Shown here in pieces: positions 1-10,800 of a stretch of 58,827 nucleotides of DNA. Positions within the stretch are counted from its first letter, which is position 1. Each line of letters starts with the position of its first letter. This DNA comes from Klebsormidium nitens (Eukaryota; Streptophyta; Klebsormidiophyceae; Klebsormidiales; Klebsormidiaceae). The notes under the pieces were generated by a model. The model saw only the letters and a list, made by a program, of their open reading frames with translations, was not told the origin of the DNA and ran no database searches. Position numbers and translations under genes: made by a program. The stretch lies in NCBI GenBank assembly GCA_000708835.1, contig DF237497.1, positions 1-58,827 on the forward strand, read 5' to 3'.

Positions 1-2
1 TG

Positions 3-74
3 AGTCTGAGTCCTGAGGATAACCTCGAGAAGGCCAACTCTGAGCCGTCCGATAGATTCAACTTGGACGTTTAA
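3..74 (+). CDS. Possible 3' terminal coding piece of an upstream gene (partial)
   Basis: One frame is open from the first bases of the window to a TAA at 72-74 and encodes about 23 polar, acidic residues ending in FNLDV. This would suit the last codons of a gene beginning left of the window. No family can be recognised from so little sequence and no splice site is visible. It may simply be chance open frame. Confidence 0.2.
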   Translation, partial: SLSPEDNLEKANSEPSDRFNLDV

Positions 75-98
75 ACCGTCCCAGCGTCCGATGCCAGG

Positions 99-114
99 TG
101 CACTCGCGAGTGCA
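99..114. repeat. 16-bp perfect palindrome
   Basis: The bases TGCACTCGCGAGTGCA read the same on both strands. The site lies 28 bp outside the left arm of the inverted-repeat element that follows. No function can be assigned. Confidence 0.5.
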
Positions 115-141
115 TACGCCCACTTTATTAGATTTATTAAA

Positions 142-679
142 AAGGGACACTTTGAAGCTGTACCCCCCGTATTAACTATGGAGCCCTTTCAGCCAGAGGA
201 CCTAAGTCCCCCCCCCTTCCTTACGGGCCGCGCTGGCGCGCGGGCCCCAAGTCCCCCCCGCTTGCCTGCTCAGATTTCGAGGGTCTCCGGTCGCCCCCCC
301 ATGCAAAGTCTCAGTTTTCTTTTCCAATTAAATTTGGAAAATCGATCATAGGGGAGTGCATTTGCAGAATTCTTAGGCTGTGTTGAGGCTGACTTCGAGC
401 TAGGTGCAACCTGAAGGGCAGATTTTTTACAATTACAGGTATATTTGGAGGAAAAATCCGGATAAAATCTCATTAAACAGTGTAAACAGTTTAACCCCTT
501 GAACACCCCTTGAACCCCCAGATCTCAGAGTCTACACAATGGTCCCCCCCCCATGTGACTTTGGGCTTTTTCAATGTCAGCAGGTCCCCCCCCCCATCTA
601 CCCCCCAGTAGCGGCTCTCGGTCTTCGGTACCCCCCCCATAACAGTTAATACGGGGGGTACAGCTTCAAAGTGTCCCTT
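142..679. mobile_element. 538-bp element bounded by perfect 36-bp terminal inverted repeats
   Basis: Bases 142-177 and 644-679 are exact reverse complements over 36 bp. Both arms start AAGGGACACTTTGAAGCTGT from the outside. The interior has no long ORF. It carries eight runs of six to ten C on the plus strand between about 163 and 638. This is the structure of a non-autonomous DNA transposon (MITE-like). A target-site duplication is not clear: TTA stands close outside both arms (left about 137-139, right about 683-685) but not exactly symmetrically, so the superfamily is undetermined. It lies 264 bp upstream of the cyclic phosphodiesterase start codon. Confidence 0.65.
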
Positions 680-942
680 CCCTTACTACTGATTAGTGTT
701 CCGTTGGCGTCGCGTCCGGCCTAGCTAGCCTGCCTGTAGCGCCGCCCTGCAAGGAGAACTACGGTACGTTGAGTTCTCGTTGTTTTGACCATTGGCATTG
801 GTACATCAAATGTCCAGCTGTCCAGCTAGTGACGAAGTCTCCTTACAAAGCACCAGGTCTGGAAGAGACGGTGAATCTATTTACTGGCGCAGATCTACGC
901 TCATATGCTGTTGACTGCCTGTCGTTGTATGGGTCGTGCGTG

Positions 943-2112
943 ATGACTCAGGGCAGCTTTTACTCGCTATGGGCCATGCCTGAGGCGGGCAGCCCCCTCG
1001 CAGGCCGCGTGGGGGCCCTGATTGCTGACCTGAGCAGCCAGCACGGTACGCCGCCGTTTTCTCCTCATGTGACTGTCCTCGGGGGGTTCGGCGACCAGCT
1101 GGACCAGGACCAGGTGGGCCCCTCGTGGCTGCGCGATGCAGGCGCCCGTCCACGCACACTGTTCTCAGCTTCATGCAGTCCCAGGTACCATATTCACACA
1201 CTTGAGCGCTTGCCGTGGCATACCTGGCGCTTGCCGCCTTGTACCTGGCGCTGGCTGCGTCTGTCTGTCACGTCCTGCTGCATAAGCTAGGCCTGTGCCT
1301 CTCGCGCTGGCTGGGTGTGCAGGTGCTGGCGCGCACGCGGGCGCTGGCGGCGCAGGTAGCCCCGTACCGGTGCCGGGTGGCGGACGTGGCGTGCGGGAGC
1401 TCCTACTTCCAGATGGTGTACCTCAGGATGCACAAAGACGCCCCGGTGCGGCCGCCAGCTCACACAACAATGCTGCAGAGCTGAGCTCAAGCAAGGGAGC
1501 CATGGTTGTGAGCTCACAGTCCATGGGAAGAAGTCGATAGCATGCAGGGGGATCCCCCGCTTGAGAACTCCTGCTATCTTTGATAAGGTTGCTACTGTAC
1601 TTTCACATGGGCCCATCTGCTAGCCAAAGGGCGCTGTTTCCCTTCTGTTTTGCCACTCACCCATTCCTTTTTTCTGCAGGTTCTGAATGCTCATGCTGCC
1701 TCGGTGTCATGCTTCCAGGTGGCCCCCTCCTCCAAACCAGGTCAGGTCCACTTGCTTGCTGATGGATCTGGGCATCCTCTTGAAATGGAGAACAGCTGAC
1801 GCAGACAAATCCTTTGCCACTGATGGACATTGAGAGGCTTGAATCTTCACTCTAACTTCGAGGCTCATATCAGCCTTTGCGGCCATTGACGTCCTCGCAG
1901 CGTACATGCCCCACATGTCTCTACTTTACGGTGACCTGGCGAACGAGGTGCGGGAGCAGGTTGTGGAAGCTGTGGCGGGCCAGCACAAGGACCTTTTGGT
2001 GGACACCGAGTTCCTGGTCAGGAGCTTCCACCTCTACAGGACAGACCCCACTGACCTTCTGATGAAGACGTGGGAAGAAGTTGCTGTTTTCCCCTTGTCT
2101 GGACACGAGTGA
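943..2112 (+). CDS. CPD: Cyclic phosphodiesterase (2H phosphoesterase superfamily)
   Basis: The plant family hydrolyses ADP-ribose 1'',2''-cyclic phosphate, a by-product of tRNA splicing, and nucleoside 2',3'-cyclic phosphates; it is probably cytosolic. Four exons, 943-1113, 1323-1445, 1680-1740 and 1874-2112, join with matching phases (0, 0, 1) to give 197 residues, close to the roughly 180 of Arabidopsis CPDase. The two catalytic H-x-T/S motifs are visible: PHVTV with His42 and Thr44, and PHMSLLYGDL with His132 and Ser134. The N-terminal YSLWAMP and the C-terminal KTWEEVAVFPL also match plant CPDases. I chose the ATG at 943 because the YSLWA strand normally begins within ten residues of the start; the frame stays open upstream but without a conserved ATG. 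The gene converges on the next one, with 1.1 kb of non-coding DNA between them. Confidence 0.88.
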
Positions 2113-3230
2113 CTGAATCAGAGTATACGGGCAAGATGGTGCCCTCGGCACGACTTGTCGTATTGGTGATCCGGATGTCACAAATTTGAGTGTACGTGTT
2201 GTGCTGAACAGACAGGTTAGAGATAGTCACTTTGAGCGAGTTCACAAAGCAAGAGCTAGAAACAAATCGACATAATGATAGCAAGGGAGTTGTGGCGAGG
2301 CAGATATGCTTGAAATATGTTTCTCTTGCTACAACTCATGCAGGCTAGCTTGCAATTCAATGTGTGCATGCACTCACATGATGCTGGCCCCTATACTTAC
2401 CTCTTTTCAAGAGCATGACCGCTGCTGCTGTTCTCAGCAATTAGGCATAAGGAGAAGTTACGCTGCATGTCGACAAGCCTACATGGATACTTCTTATTAT
2501 GATGCCCTTGCACGAGGCATGGGGCCGATAGGGCCGGCGGCCCCCGACAAACAATGTTTGGCACCGATCGCCATGTCCGATATGACTGGGTGATTGGATA
2601 ACTGGATGACTACATACCCTACATATTATCATTCGCTCCAGCGCTCTGACTTGGTTACCCGGGCCTATGCTTAGACCAGCCAGACGGAAAGGCATGCATT
2701 TGAATCCGATGCACAGTCCAACCCGTGAGCGGTTTCAACACAGACATGCTCTGCTCTCAATGAAGATCGGCCGAATACCATGTAAGGGCCACAAGCACAC
2801 TCAAATTACTATACACAACGAGGGCCAGCAGCTCTGCACCTCGTCCTAGTTCCCAGATTCTGTCTATTCACACACCGGCACTATGCTACATTGACAAGTA
2901 ACGTAAGGGGGCTCGCTGGCCGCTGCGCATGCTTCGCCCCACCTTTCTAGAGCCAGTGGTGGCCGCTCCTCCACGAGATTGTTTGCTGCAGCGCAACAAG
3001 ATGGCGAGCCCCATGATACACACCTGCTGTGTACACACACACACACCTCAGGACACCAAGACCGCTACACGACTGCTGTCTAACCCCCCACCTCCTGGGC
3101 CAGCTTCTATACCTCCATCTGCGCCACTTCCGCCTCTTCCGTCCACTTCTTGTTGATATTAAACAAAACATGCCCAAACTTTGCCCTTGCCTCACGAGGC
3201 ATGCTGGATCCTCCCCCTCCGCCGTGCCTG
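2113..3230. other. Intergenic region between two convergent genes
   Basis: It should hold the 3' UTRs of the cyclic phosphodiesterase gene (+) and of the DUF3700-like gene (-). A short CA microsatellite lies at about 3031-3046. Open frames here are short and resemble no known protein. No RNA gene is apparent. Confidence 0.5.
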
Positions 3231-6200
3231 TCACTTCGCTGTGACCTGCGCCCCCGCCAGCGCCGCCAGGTTCTCCCCGCTGCTGGCGCGGCACATGCCC
3301 TCTGTGCTCGCCACCCGTTTCATCACGGACGTCACCACGCGCCGCACCGCCGTGCGGGGAAATACGGGCGGGGCCGGCTTCTCCTGCCGCTTCAGTACTA
3401 CGCGCAGAGCGGGGGCCTCAGTCTTGGGGTTTCGAGGGGGCTTCCCAGCGGCTGCTGGAGCCGCCTCCTTGGGCGTCGCTGATGGCGGCGCTGCGGGCCG
3501 GAGGGTGCTCCCGGAGCGGGGGGCAATGGGCGGGGGAGGCAGGCCGCACGTGCTGGCGCGGTCCTCTTCAGAGGACGACTCTGCATAGCGGGACACGAAG
3601 GACGGGGATGAGCTAGGGGAAACGACAGAGAACGAAAGCTGCGAAGACAGCAGGGAGGGCAGAGAGTTTTGCCCTTCCGTGCCCGCCTTAGCCGTTCCGG
3701 CTGGACTCGGCCCGCTTTGGCCCTCACCTTCGTCCGACATGGCATCCGCGGCGGTGCGCCGCAGTGCCCCCAGCCTGGTCTCTTTGAGGGCGGAGCCCCG
3801 TCTTTTGCGCAGGGTCATAGGCGCACCGCCCGATTCCCACTCCAGGTTGTCGTCGCCCTCGCCCGATGCCGCCCCGCTCGTGTCGTCCAGGTCGTCCGTC
3901 CCACACTGCATACAGCAGTGCACAAATCAGCCAGCTTCCAGAAGTCCAACAATGGCGAGGCAATCCCACCCTCCAGAGGCTCAACATGTTTGTCATGTCA
4001 TGTCATGCTGGCACCTACTCCGGCATGCCTCCGATACGGCCAGCCACTTGACCCTGGCAGCCCAGTCTGTCTTCCCCCCCCCTCACCTCGCCTTCCTCGC
4101 TGCTGCCGGCACGGCCGTCGTCCGGTCCGGGACTGGCCAGCTCGAAGCTGCTCATGATGCCGGTGCCGTCGGTGCCATCGTCCGGGGTGAGGCAGAAGAA
4201 GGTGCCCGGAGGGAACTGGTCCGCGTCAGCCGCCTCCTCTTCCACCAGCGCCCTGCCGACGCAACCAGGGCCGAAATGAGAATGTGAGGGGAGGCAACGA
4301 ACCAGAGACACACCCAGCAGAGAGCTCCGCCTTGCAATCTTGCGCACAGCAAGGTGCAGCCAGTCTCAAATGCGGTGTTCTCCCAGACTGGGTGTTCACA
4401 TTGGCCAGTTCTCTGTCTGCCCCGGTGCTGGCGCACCTGTCTGTGGAAAAGAGCAGCCCCTCCCCGAAGGTGGGCGCCCCCCAAAAGATGGCCTCCTGCG
4501 CCTGGTGGTCGCGCGCAGCTACGAGGCGGCAGTGCACGCTGTCCCACACTAAGAACGCAAAGCGGCCGCGTAGCCCCCCCAGCAGCCGGGCCGCCGCACG
4601 TGGGCCAGCGCCGTGGTGCTTGGCGGGGCACGCATAGCCACCCTTGCCCTCCCACAGGTCCGGTCCCTGGGGACATGGGCAGCTAGAGTGAGGAGATGAA
4701 CCCCACGAGCGCACACAACTATCAAGGCTGGATGTCTTTGTAATGTCATGATGGCTGCGCCGAAGGTGCGACATATTCTCTCAAGCAAGGAGTATCTCAT
4801 TCCTCTCGGAAGACCTACTGGCTCAAAAGCTTATAAGAGCAGGAGTAAACACATCTGCGGATGCTGGCAGCAAGCGATCACAGAAAGTCGCCGGCGGGCC
4901 CCGCTTGGCTTCGTTCAAGAGCAGTTGGGAGCGGCCTGGCCCTGCCCTGCCCACTGCTGACCTGCAAACCCCCCCAGTGAGCCCTCTTGTACACGTCCAG
5001 AACGCGCTTGGCGTCATCCCACACAGCTGCCCTCCCCCTTGCTGCCAGCTCTGCCTCAGTCTGCCAGCTGGAGGCGCACTCGAGCGGGTCCTGCCCCCAG
5101 GCCGGAACGTGCTCCCCCTGCAGCGACACACAGGCCGGTGCAACTGGGTTAAGCAGGACACTCAAACAGGGGGGAGCTGTGAGGGGCGCAGCCAGCGTTT
5201 ACCACGCCCTGATCACCCTTGGCACAAGTACAATGTTGTGTTGCTGTCTTTTTGTTGACCCACTCCACCTGAGCACTTGGGACAGTCAATCCTCTGTTGA
5301 GTATGTCCCCTACATACGGCCAAGTTAGTGGCTAATGTAGCTCAGGCAGATCAAAAAGGTGTGATAGGCTAAAAGCTGACCTACGGAGCGAGCAAGCTAT
5401 CAACAAGACATTGAAGGGTGTGCATAGCATCGAGTCTGATTCACCAGCGATTAGGGTTGATTCTGTGGGCGCATCCAGCCCGGCCCCTGCTTCTGCTCTT
5501 CTCCACCCACCGCCGAGGCTTACGGGAAGACAATAAGCAAATTACCTTCTTGGGGGGCTCCAGCTGCCCACAGAAAAGCACCGTGACTCCGCCCCTGGAT
5601 GCGCACTTGACGTTGGGCCCCTGGATGTACGCAATGCCCGTCCCTGGCCCTAGCACCTTCTCCGCCACACCGGCGCGGTGCCTGCGACCACAGGAACAGA
5701 GGCAGCTTGGCAGCCTGCCAACAATTGCTCACGGCATGGAAGTCACAACCAGAATGGTCAGCTAGGGCAGGGGCCATAAACGGAAGGACTGATTGTACTG
5801 TGACAGGTCTATGGGTTCAGGAGAGTCCTGCGGTCCGCTGTATCCAAGCAAAGAGTATGGCTGTTCAAAACGAGGACACGTCAAAATAGCTCTGGAATCT
5901 GGATGTGCGAACTTCTCGGAGTCTTCGCAAAAGTACTCCTTTTGCATACCAAAGCGACTTGACCACAAACTTAGCTGGACAACAGAAATGGAAAACCATA
6001 ACTCCTCATGCTACTCAGGTTTCTCCCTTAAGCACATTTGGCAGTAAGGTGTCCCTCTCTCAACTACCAGAACCTAGTGGTTGCAGGTATGGTGGGGAAC
6101 AGGGTCCCAGTACCATACGTCCCAGCAATTGGACCTTAAGATTCAGAGGTGGTCAGGAAGTAAAGGCCAAATCCTTGCAAACAGCCAAGCAAGAATGGAA

Positions 6201-6570
6201 ATACACACAAGTATTGGGGATGGCTGCATTCAAGCAAGACAACCTGCTCTGCACGTCTTGGAATCAGCCTTGCCTAGACGCAACTAGAGACACCCAGAAA
6301 GTTGGAGCAGACAAGAATTCTGCGGATGATGCGTCCATGTCTTGTAAGACAGGCAATTGCCCTCACGGATTCCTGTAAGCTCTTGGCGTGACATTACCCT
6401 GCCCCCACCTCTGCCCCAGCGCCTTACCGGTGGGGTAAAGACTCCCTAAGTGCTGACAGCCTCTGCAGCACTGCCTCCTCTTCCTCTTCGTCCACTCGAG
6501 CCAGCTTGGCCCCAGCCAAAGGGGGCTTAGCACCACGCACCCATCCCGCCTGCCCAAAGACTCCAAACAT
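3231..6570 (-). CDS. DUF3700 / class II glutamine amidotransferase-like protein with a long disordered C-terminal tail
   Basis: Six exons on the minus strand, 6570-6428, 5681-5546, 5117-4962, 4666-4437, 4252-4087 and 3905-3231, keep phase throughout and give 501 residues. The start MFGVFGQ resembles plant aluminium-induced/TSJT1 proteins (MLAIF...), whose fold is an Ntn-type glutaminase domain. Later blocks fit that fold: TVLFCGQL, GRFAFLVWDS, EAIFWGAP and LLFSTDR. The nucleophile Cys2 of active glutaminases is absent (residue 2 is Phe), so amidotransferase activity is unlikely. From about residue 260 to the end the chain is Ser/Pro/Ala/Glu rich, low in complexity and apparently disordered; the usual family is only about 230-250 residues. 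The YGL and LRDR motifs of the plant family are not obvious, so the assignment is tentative. Confidence 0.55.
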
Positions 6571-7889
6571 TGTCCTGCGATGGACCTTTTGCTTCTTGAC
6601 ACGGATTTGTGCAGTGAAGTCAGCTAAACAAGCACATAGTCCAACTTAGCCCCAATTGCTGAGTTGTGCAATGAACACAGTCAGGTTCCAACACGCACGT
6701 CGCATACACCTTGTTGCGAGACGAGTGGACCAGATTCCCAGTTTGCAATGGCTGCGCCAAACATCCTGTTACCCAGCACCAGCTGTTCAATTACGTACAA
6801 TGCATCGGGAATGCTGCTCGCGTGCCATCTAAGAAGGCCCCTTCCCAATGGTACTTAAACATGTATTAGTAAGGCTATAGCCCTAAGGCATAGTATTAGT
6901 AAGGCTATACCGCGCCCCAGGAGAGGGTTCACATTGGACTTGATCCAGCTGGGACCGTGACGTCAGTAGAAGGTGTGCTTTCCACGGTGTAATCTATGCA
7001 GACCGTCCAAAGACAAGGTAGGAGCACTCCTTGCCGTCGATGATTCTCAATGATTGCAAGCAAGATTCTTCTAAACCCCGGCCGGCCGGCCGCCAGGCGT
7101 GCTGGCGACGAGTCCGCCGCGCGCCGCGGCGGTCCCGCAGTGCGCCACCCCTTAGTACGTAGAGCTCCGATCGCTAACGGTATCATTCCCTCCGAAGGCT
7201 AGGATAGTAGGGCATTCCGAAGGCTTCCGAAGTTCACTAGCTAGCCGCCGCAACTGGCTCAGTAAAGTGCGTATGCCTGCGTGAACCCGTCCGCCGGCCG
7301 CCTGTGCCGGAGTATCCAGCTTTACAGCCATAGCCTGCTGACATCTAGCTGAGGAACGTTGGAACTGATTGACCGTGACATATGCCAATACGCAGCATAT
7401 AGTAAGATGCATGCCACTCGAGGACTAGCGAAAGTTTCGACACATGCATTTGACACAAGTCCTGCCGGAACGCATGTATAAAGTTGGCATTATTCGACCC
7501 GGCAAGAGGAAAGGTTGAGGCCGTTCAGTCAACGAACAAGCCTTTCGCGCCAATCATTGAATCAAGCAATACCATACCCTAGGGACAGGTTGTCAAGACG
7601 CGCGGTTGCTTCATCGCCGCGGACATGTGGCACCAACTTCTTCACACCGCCATCCATGTAGAAACAAGTTCTAGCGTCCAGAACTCAAAGCCGAAAATTA
7701 CAAATGCCGATCCCTGTTACCGTGCCTCTAACATGCAGAAACACCGTACAAAAATACCATTGCACATATTTTCATGCCATGTCACCTTGCCATCTACACG
7801 TTTAGGATGCTGTCAGGGGGAGAATGTGGTGCGGCAAGTACAGTCGATACCTTAACTCGGCAGTGTAGGAAGCCGAATCGGATGCAAGC
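6571..7889. other. Intergenic region upstream of the DUF3700-like gene
   Basis: Both neighbours are on the minus strand, so this holds the promoter of the DUF3700-like gene and the 3' UTR of the SEC23-like gene. It contains a CpG-rich patch at about 7075-7145, including GGCCGGCCGGCCG, and a short direct repeat at 6863-6909. No coding signal stands out. Confidence 0.45.
6863..6909. repeat. 17-bp direct repeat, two copies 30 bp apart
   Basis: GTATTAGTAAGGCTATA occurs at 6863-6879 and again at 6893-6909. It lies about 300 bp upstream of the start codon of the minus-strand DUF3700-like gene. It could be a small tandem duplication or a duplicated cis element. Confidence 0.6.
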
Positions 7890-10800
7890 TCATCGACTGT
7901 CTGTAGGCACAACCCTGAGCTGTCGCATCCACTCGCAGAAGCTGAGATCGTCGGTGGCCAGCAACTTGTTGCGCAAGCTGGCGCGCGCTTCTGCGGACAG
8001 TTGCTTGATCTGTGGGAACCGGGTTTCTTGCTCGTACGGCGCGTCCTTGTGGCCGGGGATGAGCCGCGCCACCAGGTAGCGCGCAGGCGAGCTGCCCTCC
8101 TGCACACCGCGCACACGGCGGCCCAGTCACACACCATACAGCGGCTCAAGCTGCAGTGCACGCTGTCGGGGACCTGTCCAGCCGTGGCCAAAACCATGAT
8201 TCACAGAGCCTGAGATTGTACAAGCGGTACCACCTTCAAGGTCGTGTGGGACGCAAGCAGTCCGCCAGGATCGGGTCTATCGCCGCCTCTGTCTGGCGGC
8301 TCTCGCCGGCTTGCGTACCTGGAAGGCGAGGATGCGCGGCGCGGGGAAGCGCTGCTCCGCCAGCTCCGCGGCTAGGCTGCTGCACGCCGCAGCGGCCGCC
8401 TCCTGCGCCGGCCCGCCCGTCTCGGACCCCTGCACCGCCACGTGCTCGCGTCAGCAGGGCGCCGAGGCAACCTGTCCTCCCAAGAGGCCGCCGCAAGACC
8501 GGGTGCCGCGGTCGCACGGAGAGTTCACGTTTCCACGGCGGGGCTCTCTACTGGGTGGCCCGATTCATGTCTATATGGACACAGACATGGACACTGAATA
8601 CACATGGTAAGCATCGAGGTTTCGCTGGGGGCATCCGTGAAGCTATCCACGTGAGAAGACCCGTCAGTGTCGGAACATTAGGCAGGATACTGACGAGGGA
8701 TGTCAAGCACTGACATCCTTTGTTCCCATAAAATGTTTCGAGGTGCCAGACCGCTTCTCGGTGAGAATCAGCGACAAGTCAGCTGGCAGCGGCGAGAGCC
8801 CGCGTGGCCCGGTTCACACGAAAGCGGGCGTGCGGTGTACGCGCACCTGCCAGATGAAGACGTGGGTGCCGTGGTCCAGCAGCAGCACGTGGTCCGGCTG
8901 CAGCGCCAGGCTGGCGGGGGGCAGCTCCTCGAAGGTGCCGCCCTGCCGGTGCGCCAGCAGCCGCGGAACCACCATCGCGGAAGACAACGCAAGGTCCGCC
9001 TGCGCACGCAAACGAGGACAGCGTGAGCGACACAAGGGGCCGCGGGGAACTCCAGTTGAGGGCCAAGGGGAGAGAGACGGATAAAACGTGAGGCGCAGTG
9101 CGTGTCTTGAAACGAAGTCAGGGTTTCTCTCAGGTCGCTCCGTGAGGAAGTCGCCCCCTCGAGCAGCCCACAGCACCTCGTTGCCATGCCCCTTGGACAA
9201 CAAGTCGTTCTAGGCATGGTACAAGATGGCAGATCCTCGCCAAAGCCGGCCGGGCCAGCTCGTAAGTGGCAGTGTCGCTTCGCAGCGGTGCGGCGCTGAC
9301 CTGCAGAAAGCAGTGGCGCAGCACGGCCCGCTCGTCCTCGTGCCCCAGGATGCTCCCCAGCAGGGGGCCCCGCCGCAGGTGGAACAGCATCTCGGGCAGG
9401 CGCGCAACCTCGGGAGGAAAGCGGCGCAGGCCGGGCGTCTCTGCGGCGCGGCCGAGGCGCGTGGCCATGTCGCGTATCCGATGGTCCAACTGCTCGCGCA
9501 GCTCCACCGCATCGCGGCTGCTCCGCGCCGCCAGCACCGTCTTCTTGGCTACCAGCACGGCCGCCACGCCGCAGTCCACGCCACGCAGGTACGCTGACAC
9601 ACTGCCGCTGACGGGCAGCCGGGTGGTGATGACGCGCACCACGCTGCGAGGGGGGCAGCAAAGGATGAGCACTCGAAGGCCGGACGGCGAGGGCGGCAGT
9701 GCCGGAGGCCAAGCTATGTGGGGCCAAGGACAGCGAGGATCTCCCCAAGGGGTTGACTGCAGCCTGCAGAGGGCCTGCACGGCACGCTTTCACCAGCCCG
9801 GACAGGTGCTCGGTGAGTCAAGGCCGAAAGCCACCATCATGCAATCAAGCGCTTCTCCGATGAAAGTGCACTGATCCGGGCTGCCATCTGAAGCGCGGTT
9901 GTGCGCGCACCTGCCCTGGTGCGTGTTGGTGTAGTGCACCGCCGCCTGCAGGTACGCCCACTCGCCGGTGTGGTCCTCCGCCAGCTCCAGGAACAGCGCC
10001 AGCCCCTGCTGCCGCTCCACGCTCGACAACTGGAACCACGCGCCCGTGTCTGCAGACAAGAAGCAGTCAGGCGCAGCAAGGAGAAGCAGGCAGGAGCGAA
10101 CGGAGGAGATGGTTGAGCACCAGATGCAACACAACACGTCTATGTTGGACTGAACTCTCCCCTGCTACAACCGATTACCGTGGGCGCCAAGGAAGGCTCG
10201 CAGCAGGCCCTCACCGCTGGGCCCTGCCGCTTCCGGAGTCTCCGAGGGCGCCTCAGCAGGTCCAATGACCCGCGCCAGCTGCAACGGCGGGGTGCAGCGC
10301 ACGCACAGGCTGCCACGAGAGCCGCTACCACGCAGCAGGGCGCGCCGCACATTTTCCGCGAAAGTTGCCTCAAAGCCGTCCGCGAGAAGCAGCATCGTGC
10401 CGCCCGACGCCTCCGCGAGCGGGAGCAGGACTGGCACGCGAACGGGGCACGTGCCCGCGGCCAGCACGTCGATGGCCACCTCCAGCTGCTTGGCCTGCCG
10501 GCCCAGGCCCGCCATGTGCTGCGCCGCGCGCTGCAGCTCGTACTGGAACGCGGGGTGCGCCTCGTGCGCCGGAATGGACCCGGGGCCCTCCGTGACGGGG
10601 CCCGCCGCACACACCAGGATGCGGCCGTTGCCGCCAGGCTGGCCGCGGCTGGAGCGCACAATGTCGGAGGCAGGCCCTGCGGAGCAGAAAGACGAAGTCA
10701 GGAACGAGTCGGGCGGGAAGAGTAATTCTGAGAACTAGGAACGCCCTCCCAAGCCTCGAGAGAAAGATCTATGTCAAGGTCGGCCTCTGACCTGGACGCA

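Noticed and set aside
1114-1190. Continuing exon 1 of the cyclic phosphodiesterase to a GTACCA donor after position 1185
   Set aside because: That donor leaves phase 2, which puts the next exon out of frame. The GTGGGC donor at 1114 gives phase 0 and joins cleanly to the family sequence.
3031-3046. CA microsatellite as a regulatory element
   Set aside because: It is a short simple repeat in a 3' intergenic region with no further support.
9235-9300. Extending the SEC23-like exon 8 past the donor after 9301
   Set aside because: The frame is open, but joining at LRHCFLQ to ADLALSSAMVVPRLL reproduces the SEC23 pattern, while the longer version inserts unrelated residues.
8768-9793. A 341-codon minus-strand open frame
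   Set aside because: It overlaps exons of the SEC23-like gene in another frame and runs through their introns; the SEC23 frame carries the conserved blocks.
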